A stretch of DNA of 64,000 bases, taken from Cokeromyces recurvatus (lineage: Eukaryota > Mucoromycota > Mucoromycetes > Mucorales > Mucoraceae). Shown here in pieces: positions 12,039 through 23,589 of this stretch (position 1 is the first letter of the stretch; every line of letters begins with the position of its first letter). The stretch is from the NCBI RefSeq assembly GCF_025118155.1, contig NW_026251407.1:310001-374000 (forward strand). Reading direction: 5' to 3'. The notes beneath the pieces were generated by a model. The model did not search any database and had not been told where the DNA came from. It saw only the letters and a program-made list of their open reading frames with translations. A program made the translations under genes and the position numbers.

Positions 12039-13356
12039 AACCAAAATCAGATTATAGACTTTCCCTACATAAATATATCTTTTATTATTTTGTTACCTAT
12101 AATAATATTAATAATAATAATGGCATAAATATTTAATAGAATAAATATTATATACTCATAATATGCAATAAATTGTAAGTATTTTAAAATCATTTTTTCT
12201 ATATTTACTAGTAAAGTAAGTTAGTGTTTGTTTATGCAAATTGTTTTCTTTTAGCATATCATAGTATTTTAGTTTTACGCAATAATGCTCGATACAAAAG
12301 CTAGTATCTCTTGCTCAGATCTTAGCATCGGAAAACTGTTATAATTAGCTATTATTGCACGAACCTTGATCATAATATCACTTTTGCAATCCTTACATTT
12401 TAATATACATATAAATAATAGCATACTTGTATTAGAGATGTTGATGATTGCAATATCTACAAATAAAATTAAACCCAAAAATTGTTGACCATGAAATTAA
12501 ACGCTGATTTTATTACTCATAAACTAGCAGTTGTTCTTTAATAAATGATAATATACGTGATTTAAAAGAAGCCTATATACACTCTGCGTAATATTCTTTA
12601 CTTTTAAGTTTAGATCGAAATGAAAAGACTAATTTCAACACTATCTTATTAGGTACTATCTGAGTAGTATGTATCTATTTGCTATGTGTCTATGTAAAGA
12701 AGCATCTTGAATGAGTAACTTGTATGTAAGAAAAAAAATAACTATATAAAATAAGAATAAAAATATGAAAACTGAGAAGAGGCGTATTCAAATATAATTA
12801 ATTACCAAGTAAAGAATGTTTTCTGCTACTATTATATTCTAAAACCTAATTAAATTATATATAATAAACAAACAAAAAAGCACACCTAAATGAAAAGATC
12901 AACTTCTCCCAAGTGCCATAGCTTAGCTTATTAATAATGATTAGGCTAGATTTTCTAGAAATTGCATAAAGATGGATTTCGTCTGAAAATTATCTTGGAT
13001 TCATGTATTCAGTCTCTTTTGTAAATAACCTAACAAAGTTTTTGCTCTTAAAACCAACAAAATTTGTTCTTTTTTTTTTGTTTGATTTAGAAATACCGAA
13101 TTTTATTTCCTACTTCTAGTTAGTATGAATAAAAGTCAAGAGTTCTTCAATATCAAACTAATGCTTATCTAAAGATGCCAACTATAATCTGCGACTATTC
13201 GTATTTAAGTGATTCCTGTTTGTACAGTGACTTGTGTCTTTTATAGTCAGTTCTAAGTATCTCTTGGTTCTTTTATTTAGGTAAAATTATTGAGCAGAAT
13301 TAGACTCAGTATGCAAAGGCTGAATTATAAAAAAATAATAGTCAGGCGAGGATAAA

Positions 13357-13402
<46 letters not shown>

Positions 13403-13592
13403 TACAATTAAATGCAATTATAATGAATACAAGTATTAGGTTTGGGAGGTAGGACAGTAAGGAGTTTATAATAAAGATAAATTACCAAAGAATTTATAAC
13501 AAAATTAGTTTTATAAATATTACGTCTATTTTATATAAAATAAAACACTTTATGTACAAAAAGAAAAGGAAAAAAAAACCTCCTTCCCCATA
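12039..13592. other. Intergenic, AT-rich, long T-run
   Basis: No gene supported. Contains a run of 42 T at 13360-13401. About 13560-13592 is the 3' flank of the minus-strand channel gene. A 22-base stretch at about 12914-12935 resembles one at 26774-26795. Confidence 0.45.
13360..13401. repeat. Homopolymer T run, 42 nt
   Basis: Uninterrupted T tract seen directly in intergenic DNA downstream of the channel gene. Confidence 0.9.
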
Positions 13593-14111
13593 TTATTTGG
13601 GAAAATAAGTCCAACCAGGGGAAGCTAATAAATAAATTTTGTCGGATTTTTTCATGATTAAAGAGGGAACTGGATTTGTATAGACAAAAGATAACTCATT
13701 TCCCATATTTTCATCTGGAGCACGTAGTAATCCTAAAGGTAGTACTTCATGATCAATCACGAGATTTTCGAATAAAAATGCAAAACTTTTGCCAATGAAA
13801 CAGGGCGGCATAGTAACAAGAGTCAAATGTCGAGAATAGGGTGAAACTGGCGATTTGATTCTTCCGCCACATGTCAAAGTATGAGCTGTGTCTTTGTCAT
13901 ACAATGGTCCAGGCATACCACAAAGTGCTTTTATGACAGAGACAATATCAGGCTTGTAATATGTTTGACTTAGTAAAACATTACTTAGCAAGCTATCCAC
14001 CACAACATTACCAGCTGCATATGCTGGAGTATAAAATACATCTACTTCTTCTGCTACATCTTTACCTTGTAGTAAATGCATAAATCTAATATTAGATTTC
14101 TCAACTTGAAG

Positions 14112-14176
<65 letters not shown>

Positions 14177-17100
14177 TTGTATATAATATAAATATATGCA
14201 TGTATATATTTTACCAAGATTCACAATTCGAGAGGCATCTTGTGGTTTATCTTGTAAAAGCAAATCTAATAAATGACTTGTCATACTAATATTGATATAT
14301 GATTAGATATTTTAATAATGTAAACCAATTCAAAATATGATATTTACATAGCAGGGCTATCTGTACTTCGTTGATATTGGTCTAGACATTCTCTTTCACT
14401 TGATAGAAAAAAAATAAATAAGTAACTTAATAAGTATAATCATCTTTACTAATAGTACCTCATAACTACTACTTGTTTTGCTCTTTTGACTCCTGCTTTT
14501 ACCAAGTCTTCAGGATATTGACAATTTCCCTGTAAACAAAATTATGAATTGATTTTATTATTAGAACAAATAATAATAGATAGATTTGATATACTTTACA
14601 AGCATAAAATAGACTTTTGGAAAACGGCAAACTAATTCAAATGTCTTATAACTTGGTAATGAGGTACATAAAAATATAATATCTTGCAATTCATTGGGTC
14701 TTAATTGTGGTGATCTACACATCATATAAATAAATATTATGTTACATATATATTCAATAATAGAAAACAAGTATAATCTTACCGAAGGTTATATATAAAT
14801 TTAAAAATATTGGATACTTTATGATGCATACAAACCAGAATATGCCCACACATGCCTTCTGCTGATTCTATTGTTAATTCACGTAATGTTGCGGGCTTCT
14901 TTAATAGATAACATGTTGGTATATCCCCTATATCATCCTCGGAAGTAGTTTCTACTGATGATAGTTGCCCTATTCGACTAATTAATTTCCTACTTCCTGT
15001 CAATAAAGCTAAACGAGGTGTAGGCAATTGTGATAATTCAAATTGTTGAGGTGGAAACATACTGTGATGACCATAGGAAGATGAAGTTCCAGATCGAGTT
15101 GATTCACTAGATGTAGAAGGATGAAGACCGCTAATATTTGAATTATGTTTGAAGGTAGGGGAAGAAGGTGTAGATGGAGGAGGATACAAGACGTTATCGT
15201 TTTGAGATATTTCAGGTTGAGTAATAATTTGTTCCAAATTATGATTAGCAGACATATGTTGAGATGAATATTGATCCTGCTTTACTTTATCTTGCTTTGT
15301 ATTATACTTTATATGACTGAATATTTCATTCCGGAGAGACGATGGCCTAGAGGCTTTTAATGTATCATTTCCTACTGTCTTTGTTGATAATTTTAAATTC
15401 AGGTTCTGTTGTCGTCTAAGTTTCATTTCCTCAATCTTTTCTCTAACATAAGTATAACTCTAACGTAATTATTAGAAATATGTATATATATATGAATATA
15501 TAACACATTTACTAAACTATTAATATCTTCAACTTCTTTTGGGCTTTCACACATATATACACATAAATCATCTTCTTTGATAACATAATTGTTTTCCGGA
15601 TTTAGAAGAATTTCTCTGTGTTCACAGTTAATTAATCGTGTCTTTATACCAAATAGTACTACTTGACATTCAGAATAGACAACCTAAAAAAAAATAAAAT
15701 AAATCATATACACCTATTTAATATTATATTATTTAAAATAATAACGACAATAATAATAACAATAAACTAATATATTACCCAAGCTGCATCTTTAAATGAT
15801 AAATTAACAAGTGCTGCAGGTGGTTTATCCATATAAATTTCATTACAGGAACCATCGTCTGTATAAATATATATATATATATATATATATTAATATAAAT
15901 CTAGCTTGATAATACTGAGTTGCATCATTATTACCATATTGTGCTTGCCATGACTCATGATAGTAATCCATTGGCCTTCTTTGATGTAATAAGTTCGTCA
16001 AGAGTGTTGAAGCACCACGACATCGACAATTCATGGCCAACAGATATTGTTTAAATTCACGTACGCATATAATTTCTTTAGCCATCTTTTGATAGATAGC
16101 TGTTGATGGTGATAGGTTATATGTATAAATATTTACGTTATAGCTGACTGTATAGCAATGAAGAGCCCATAAACGAACTGTATTTCTTTCATCTTCTTTA
16201 TGAGGATCCATTGCATGCTGATCTAAATGACTATTATCAGGTATTTGCCTATTTCATTCAATAAATAATAATTACCAGATAATGTAAAAATAGCAGTCGC
16301 TGATCTAGCCTGCTGTAAAATAAAAAAATAAAAATATCAATATCAATAGATGTATATGTATATGCATGTATATATATTCTACCACTCTCTTTAAAGTTCG
16401 TTCATCCTAATAATATAAACTAGCGTATAAATATTATATTCATTATATCTAATATTCTCTTTCTATCTTTTACCAAAACTGAACCATGAATAAATTGTAT
16501 GCGATGTCCCCAAATTGAATTTCTTTCCAAAAATTTCAGTTCTTCATTGGGTCGATTAATATCCAAAAAAACGACGTTTAAATTTGGTTCATGATTTTCC
16601 TAATAATCCAGATTAAATACATAGTCTATTAATCTAGCCTTTTTTCTCTCTTTCTCTTTTGCTTACATACAGTATTTAAAAACCCGTCTAATATCTCTGT
16701 AACCTGTTCAGACCGAAATGATCCAACTAATAAAATAAATGGTTTGTATGATTCAGACACGTAACCTCCCCAATCTAAAAGTTGAGACAAAAGAAAAGAA
16801 AAAAAGAGTTAAAAATATTACACATTTGTTTGTCTTTTTTTTTTACCATTTCTTTTCCTAACAGTATTCAAGACATCTGCAAGCAAAGTAGGTAATACAG
16901 CCAATGAGATAACAATAAGTAGCATCATAACTACTCTACTTCCCTCAGTACGTGGTGTTATATCTTTTATTTTACATACATTTTAGTCTAATTGGACACG
17001 AATTTTAGAATTCAATCAAGTTACCTCCATAACCCACAGTAGATAAAGTAACCATAACAACATATAATGAATCCAAAATGGAGTAATTTATGGCACCAAA

Positions 17101-18570
17101 GGTTACTTCACAATATTGAAATGCAGACATACCATTGTATAACAACACTACCAAAGTACCAATTAAATGTACTAATTTGGATTTTAATGGATCCATTTGT
17201 TTATCTACATAGATACGTTATTTTTAGGTATAAGTAGATGTATGTATGGCATGTATGTATTTATACCTGTTATCAATAAATTAGTTTTGATTTTCAAGAC
17301 ACTCTTCAATCTCAACAATAAAACCCAGCTCCGTAGAAAGTAAGGTACTTTATGATGCATATTAATAAAATATTAAAGTAAGAAAATAGATATTTTTTTT
17401 TTACCATAGAGAAACTGTCCATTATTAATAAATATGGAAATGATAAAAGGACACGTAGTAAAGATTTCTATTAAGGATCTAAAACTGAATAAGACAGAAA
17501 ACGGCCGACCCGTTAAAAATATACGCATAATAAAGGAACCTAAATTCCATAAACTCAGTAGTGAACAAAGAAGCCTACAGAGATATTTCAATATTCATAT
17601 AAAACACATACTATAAAGGTTTCTTTTTCTTTTTTTTTTGTTACCAAATGTCATATGATCTCCATTTAAACATCCAAAAAGGATATGCATCTATGTCTGC
17701 TTCTTGTTTCATTTCAACAAGATACGCTAAACATAATAATATGTCAACAAACAAATCCATGTAAACCTATTGATTGATCATTAACCATGTGACTTGGATC
17801 ATGGATATATATTAGCTTACAAATAAAATAATATTTCGATTTGTAAATAGAATCTTTCTTGCTTTAGAAACATAAGTCTTATGTTCATATATGTCCTTAA
17901 GTTTATTGATACCAGTTAATGGTAGTCTGCCATTTCTATTATATCCAATGTAAGCCCCCTCGCTCTCTTTTTCTTTCTTCCAAAAAATGCATATTTTATT
18001 ATCTACCTTTCACGAATACGTGCATTTCTATAATTCTCTCTAATGTTACTCAGGTTTACTCTATGCTTCTTTGAAGATAACCAATTACTCTTAGAAGGAA
18101 TTATGTAATTTTTCACTTCATCGGCACTATATATTCATATATGTAAGTTTTACTTGAAAAAGAAAAAAAAAGCATTATCATTTTTTTTTCCTTCTTTACT
18201 TTGGATCTAATTCGGGTATAATAAGGTCATTTGAAGGCATATCTATGATATCTCCCAATTCACTTTCCTCTTCAGACTGACGTGCGCTACCTACAATATA
18301 AGATAGCTTTTTCACTAGTTTTGGTTTAGATGATCTATGATGTTTTTGAAGTCGCTTCTTTTTTCTATTCACTAAATTTACTGAAGATATAAATTCTTCA
18401 CTACTTTCTTCTGAATAAATATCTTCATAAGGTAGCCCTTGAGGGGAGGAAGACGTAATAGGGCTTATCACTGAACCATAATAATGCGGATAATGATCTG
18501 TCATTAATCGATGTGTTTCTTCATGTTGATTTATTTCATTTTCAATTTCGACATTGTTTTTGTGAGCCAT
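13593..18570 (-). CDS. Slo/BK-type potassium channel alpha subunit
   Basis: About 21 exons on the minus strand, start ATG at 18570 (exon 1 to 18200), stop at 13593, roughly 1,230 residues. A hydrophilic N-terminus of about 200 residues precedes S1 (ILFVYMDLFVDILLCLAYL). The S3-S4 region includes RSLIEIFTTCPFIISIF and an arginine-containing S4 (FLRSWVLLLRLK). The pore exon 17204-17025 ends TLSTVGYG, and the next exon supplies the Asp of GYGD, so an intron splits the filter. RCK1 follows (PFILLVGSFRSEQVTEILDGF, VVFLDINRP), then a Ser-rich linker and RCK2 (GHILVCMHHKVSNIFKFIYNL, LRPNELQDIIFLC, and near the end ADPs-like GLLRAPDEN). It includes a 24-nt micro-exon (16406-16383) and a 37-nt exon (16312-16276). 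Expected role: voltage- and ligand-gated K+ efflux across plasma or organelle membrane. The Asp cluster of the calcium bowl is missing. Confidence 0.9.
14115..14169. repeat. Homopolymer A run, 55 nt, inside the last channel intron
   Basis: On the coding (minus) strand this is a T-run of about 55 that lies just before the acceptor GCTCTTCAAG and so acts as an extreme polypyrimidine tract. Seen directly. Confidence 0.9.
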
Positions 18571-18622
18571 AATGTGTCGGACAGCTTACTTCTCCTTACG
18601 AAATGGATTCGTTTTGTTTAGT

Positions 18623-18653
<31 letters not shown>

Positions 18654-18795
18654 GCAGTAATTAAAGAAGATAGAAAACTACACTTTCTATTATTTGATAG
18701 ACAAAAACAAAAAAAAAATCTTAATGTGTTGTATTATTTGTCAAAATTTAGAAATATTGCGGATATTTAATTTGATGTTAGAAATAATAAAAATG

Positions 18796-18836
<41 letters not shown>

Positions 18837-20481
18837 ACATAAATTTGCTGTGAATCACTGCAACAAAGATAAAAAAACAAAAAATTAAGGGAGAATAATA
18901 TATTATTGTTACACGATATTATGTCATCATATCTACATAATTATTGTGCAACAAAGCATCTAATCCAATGAAATAATAATCTATTAAAAGTTCTGTACTA
19001 AGTTAGTATATTTCAAGTATACTAATGGACTGTAAAAAAGAAAACAGTATCGAATATATTAATACAATGCATTCTGCTGCATGCATACTTATTCTCAGAG
19101 CTTATATGGAGGTATTTTTTAAAGGAAATTACTATCTAAAAAGATACAATATATTAACAAAAAAAAAGAGACTGTGATATTCTATAGACATGTATATAAT
19201 CTTATATCAATTTCTATTTCAGAAAGAAATCCGAACATGGGGGGGGCTATGTAATAAAACTTACAATATACATACTGGATTAATCAACAAAAAAAAAAAG
19301 GGTGACATACATTATGTAAAGAGGTATAAATATATACTACTAGTAATCATCATATATATTTTTAATAATTGATCTTATCAGTTTCTTCTGATTCATGGTC
19401 ATAAACTCAGCCCTATTATTATACACGATGAATTGATTATCGCTGTTGTTGAATATATAAACATGTATATTTATATATACATATATGTTTAAAAAAAAAT
19501 ATTGAAACAATACATTATATTGTTCTATAGAAACAAACTTACTTGATTTTAATCGGTAAAACATACACCAAAATTATACTGTTATCAGATCCATATCTTG
19601 ATCTTTTCAGTTATCTATTATCAGATTAAAGGTAATGTATTCATTTAAATAAAAAGGATCAATTTTTATTTAGATAAGGTTAAATATACGCTTTTTATTA
19701 TATCAGATTTTAGTTTTTATTGTATTTAAATTATTAGACCTGTTTTTTTGAGATTAATAAAAATTTATAGCTTTTACACCATTCATATAAATATTTCCGC
19801 CCTCAATGTAACGTATAAAATATAAAATATAGTAATAATAATAAAAATAAAAAGTCATTGAAACATTATAAAAGCTAAATTTATTATATGTATTGTTCTT
19901 TCCATGTTGAGACATTTAAGGAGAAAAAAGCTTTTTAGAATAATGAATCTAGCCTCTTTAATCCTTGGCTGCTTCAGCAACAAACTCATTCTTTAGAAGG
20001 AGTGTTTTACGCATTTCATTTTTTTTTTTTTGCCCGGCACCCTTCAATGGGATGCAAAAAGAACGAGTAAGGTGGTAAAAAAAAGAGAAATGTAGCCATG
20101 ATCGCAAATAACTTTCAAAATATCTGGTTAATTATGTTAGGTTATTCATTTTCTATTATTTTCTTTTCTTGATATAAAGATCATGTTTAACCATAATGTA
20201 ACTAAATTCACAAGTCAAATATCATCTTATATTTGTGAATCTTTGTTACAATTCGAATGAAAAAATATACTACAGAGACATTCAAAACATAAATAGACTA
20301 TAAATATCAACTAACATAGTCAAGGTGTTGTAATTTATAATAGGTAAAACAACAGGTATTGGTTTTCTAATTTTTATTCTGCTTAAAAAGATTTTCAAAA
20401 AAAAAATTCGACTTGTAGCAATTGATTGGGCTGGTCTAAGCACTAACTTAAATGACATTAAATGTTTTGTGAAGCGAGTAT

Positions 20482-20535
<54 letters not shown>

Positions 20536-21569
20536 TTGAAACCCCCTTTTTTTTATCTGACCTCCTCTCGTTAGTCCAAACAAAAACATTTGACAAATTA
20601 TCATTGACCATAGTCATATTATTTATTTTTTAGCTCAACATAAAATCTTAAAAAGCGATGAAATTATGAGCAATTTTTGATGGCGTTCTAGAATAGTCAA
20701 GCGTTCATTGTGAAATTTCCTTTTTTTTTATCTAATTTATTTGTATTTCTACCGATTCTGGACTCAAAAGATATACTTTTAAACGCAAAATACAAGGAAT
20801 CCATCTTAGATTGTTTCTAGAATGTTGAGTTTAAAAGTGATGAATGATCTTTATTGTATGACCATCATATAAAGTTGATAGACGCGACTATAATCAGGAC
20901 ATGGAGATAACACTTCCATTGTTACACAACAAAAGTTTAAACAATGTAGTTACTAAATTTCAGCAGATCTATTCAAAAGAAATTTATAATGATGAACCTG
21001 TATCAAGCAAAAATAATATATTAAATACAACAATAAAACTACTCAGAATGAAAATTTTTACCTGGAATAGTACAGCAAGCATCATTAGATTTTTTTTTTT
21101 TTACACGGGTACATCTTTATCAGATTTTTTTTTGGGGGGAGAATAGAAAAGATGAAATCAAGAAACAATAAGATTGATAATATCAGCCAATCTTATACAT
21201 AATACGATATATGCCCGCGTCTTTTGTTGTTGTTGTTGTTGTTGTTTTTTTATTACGTGCATTATTGAAACAAAGCATACATATTTATTCTTCTTTTTAT
21301 TTATGAGAGAAAATTAGATAATCAGATTAACTAATACAATTTTATAATATTACTGATAACTGAAATTCAAAGAAATGAAACAATTGTATTATTAAGGTTG
21401 ATTTATTAAAAGACAGATATAAAGTGATTATTTTGTAAGATCAGGGGATTAACAAAAAAAAAAGATATATTAGTAAATACTGTAACAAAGATAGAGGTAG
21501 TGTATAGGATAAAACAAACAAGAATAATAATGAAAGAGGAGATTTAATGAGATATAAGGCGGCAAAAGT
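18571..21569. other. Long intergenic region with homopolymers
   Basis: No complete gene supported. A-runs at 18796-18834 (39 nt) and 20485-20533 (49 nt). Three copies of TTATCAGAT (reverse complement of ATCTGATAA) occur at about 19582, 19618 and 21117. On the minus strand at about 20016-19960 a tiny frame, MRKTLLLKNEFVAEAAKD, has codon-like composition but no context; it could be the last exon of something lost. Confidence 0.4.
20485..20533. repeat. Homopolymer A run, 49 nt
   Basis: Uninterrupted A tract in intergenic DNA, seen directly. Confidence 0.9.
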
Positions 21570-22867
21570 TTACTTTAAATGTGGTAAATGATTATCAATC
21601 ATTTCATCAAGTTCAATTGTGTTTTCAAACTTTTGACTTGACGTGGGTGTCATAGGATTATCTCTAGTAACCACAGTTTCTCCTACAATTTGACCTTGTT
21701 TGTCAATATAGTTCTTTGCATTTTCAAGCGCAACATCAGCATCTTCTTCCCATTCGCCATTTTGGAGTTTATTTATCGCATTACGTCTTTCTTTCCAATA
21801 CATATAGATAAGGGCATGTGAGATAAGTATCCAATAGAGACAGTAACTAATAATAGTACCATAGGTAGCTGTATTATTCCAACCAAGAATAGCATTAAAA
21901 ATTTGCCTAAACAAGGTATAAATAAGAATTATATTACATTATATATATATGTATCATCTATTCTTCTTACCAGCCACCATTGCCATCAGTATTTTGTTCA
22001 GGATCACCCCAAGAAACGTGCCAAACAGCGGTTGTAACTTTATAATTAATAACAGAACCACCTTCTTCGGCTGTTTCACCACCAATAACTTGATTCCAGG
22101 CATTTTGTTCAAAGTATCCAACGGCTTTAGACATTAAACCAGCAGAGACTAAATACAAAATAATGGTAGAAAAGATAAAGAACCATCTTAAATGAAGAAG
22201 ACTACCACCACGATAAATAGCATAGCCTACAGCACAGCCGCAAAGAAAGCCCATAATAGCAGCAATAGGAATAGATTTGGCAACAACATTAAGAGAGACC
22301 TAGAGAAAAAATAAAATAAAAAATTAGATAAATATAATATAATAATACAAACTTTTTTTTTTGTAAGTAATAACGTACACCTCCAATAAATACAACAGCT
22401 TCAAGACCTTCTCTCAAAACGGTAATAAAAGGAAGGAAAAAAAAGGAATACTTTTGCATCCAAGCTTTAAAACCAATTTTGTGGCCCTTTTCTTCTAAAA
22501 TCTTTGCTAATTTGTGCTTCCATTTATCCTGCATCCTTTCAGTACGAAGCATAGCCAAACCCATAATAGAAATCATAATAGTAGCAATAAGAGAAAAGAC
22601 GCCTTCCCAAATATCTTCAGAATTACCCCAAAGGTCAGTAAGAACAGTATACCAAACAGCAATAAAGGCTGCACCAATGCATAAACACAAAAATAAACCT
22701 AGCGCTGCTCCTATCCAAATTTGATTGCGCAAACGTTTATACAACAAAGTGTTAGGATCAAACACTTTCTTTACAAAAGATAATAAGACAGAGACAATGA
22801 TTGCAGCTTCGAATGTCTCACGGAATACAATAAAAAAGATAGGAACATTGAATAAATCTTGTGACAT
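21570..22867 (-). CDS. FTR1: High-affinity iron permease Ftr1
   Basis: Three exons on the minus strand (22867-22379, 22299-21971, 21906-21570) encode 384 residues, the normal Ftr1 length. Seven hydrophobic segments are visible. The two iron-binding REXXE motifs are present: RETFE at 16-20 and REGLE at 152-156, the second just before the first intron. Further hallmarks are RRFF-region GFLCGCAVGYAIYRGG, AVGYFEQNAWNQVIGGE and WQIFNAILGWNNTATYG at the second splice. The hydrophilic C-terminal tail faces the cytosol in yeast Ftr1. It transports Fe3+ produced by the multicopper oxidase Fet3, whose gene is divergent with 722 bp between starts, the usual fungal arrangement. The shared promoter carries iron-GATA elements, so repression in high iron is expected. 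In pathogenic Mucorales FTR1 is linked to virulence through iron supply (family knowledge). Confidence 0.96.
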
Positions 22868-23078
22868 TATAAATATTCCTTTTTTTTTTTACTTCTTTAT
22901 TTCAACTAATCGCGAAAAAAAGGAGATAAAGTAGGAAATAAATAAATAAAAAAAAGATAAGTAAATATAGAATGATGATGAGTATGAAAGTAGGAACTTT
23001 AAATAGTATTTGAGAAAAGATTAAGAATATGTGTAAATTAGGACCATGAAATAGGTTGACTTGGAAACTGATAAGGCG

Positions 23079-23121
<43 letters not shown>

Positions 23122-23336
23122 TTTCATTTTAACATAACAAATAGTTTGTTTTTTATATTTAGATCCAATAGAAAGACTAAGAATGCTGGTTACTGCTTCT
23201 TGTAAATAAAATTTTTATTTTTTACATTTTATTATAGCATTAATAGAATATTCCAATACCAATGAATAAGAAGAAAAAGTATTCAAGCAGTATAGAGATT
23301 GCTTCCACGAGTCTGATGATTAATAAAGAATTTTTT

Positions 23337-23345
23337 TTATCTGAT
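23337..23345 (-). promoter_or_regulatory. Candidate iron-GATA repressor site ATCAGATAA
   Basis: Reads TTATCTGAT on the plus strand. It lies 245 bp upstream of the FET3 ATG and about 470 bp upstream of the FTR1 ATG. Exact match to the consensus; binding is inferred. Confidence 0.5.
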
Positions 23346-23474
23346 TTTTACAGTTTTTTTTTTTTTGTAAATTTTTTTAAGAAACATAATTTCGATAAAT
23401 ACAGATCTAAAACATTATTGATTAACAATTTGGGGTAATTTTTTTTTTATTTATTTGTTATTGTAAGGAATAAA

Positions 23475-23483
23475 ATCAGATAA
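23475..23483 (+). promoter_or_regulatory. Candidate iron-GATA repressor site ATCAGATAA
   Basis: Perfect 9-base match, 107 bp upstream of the FET3 ATG, and a second copy of the site at 23337-23345. Binding is inferred. Confidence 0.5.
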
Positions 23484-23589
23484 AAAAAATATCAAATTTC
23501 GCTGTTGAAAATCAGAAAAAGATAGGTCTATTTATTTACTTCCTTCTTTTTTATCTTTTTTTTTTTTCCAAAAAAAAAGGCTAGTAAAA

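Larger units (their letters stand above)
22868..23589. promoter_or_regulatory. Divergent FTR1-FET3 iron-regulated promoter
   Basis: The 722 bp between the two start codons contain a T-run at 23082-23120 and several GATA motifs. Two perfect ATCAGATAA sequences (the consensus ATCWGATAA bound by Sre1/SreA/Sfu1-type iron-repressor GATA factors) are at 23337-23345 (minus orientation) and 23475-23483 (plus). Other GATAA cores lie at about 23075 and 22955. Co-repression by iron is inferred. Confidence 0.65.

Noticed and set aside
17681..17694. A second U12-like 5' splice site (ATATCCTTTTT on the minus strand)
   Set aside because: It lies inside a coding exon of the channel (residues AYPFW) whose frame continues without interruption, so it is a chance match.
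20901..21146. Plus-strand frame of 81 codons between the channel and FTR1
   Set aside because: Ends in a translated T-run and has no recognisable similarity; the region otherwise looks intergenic.
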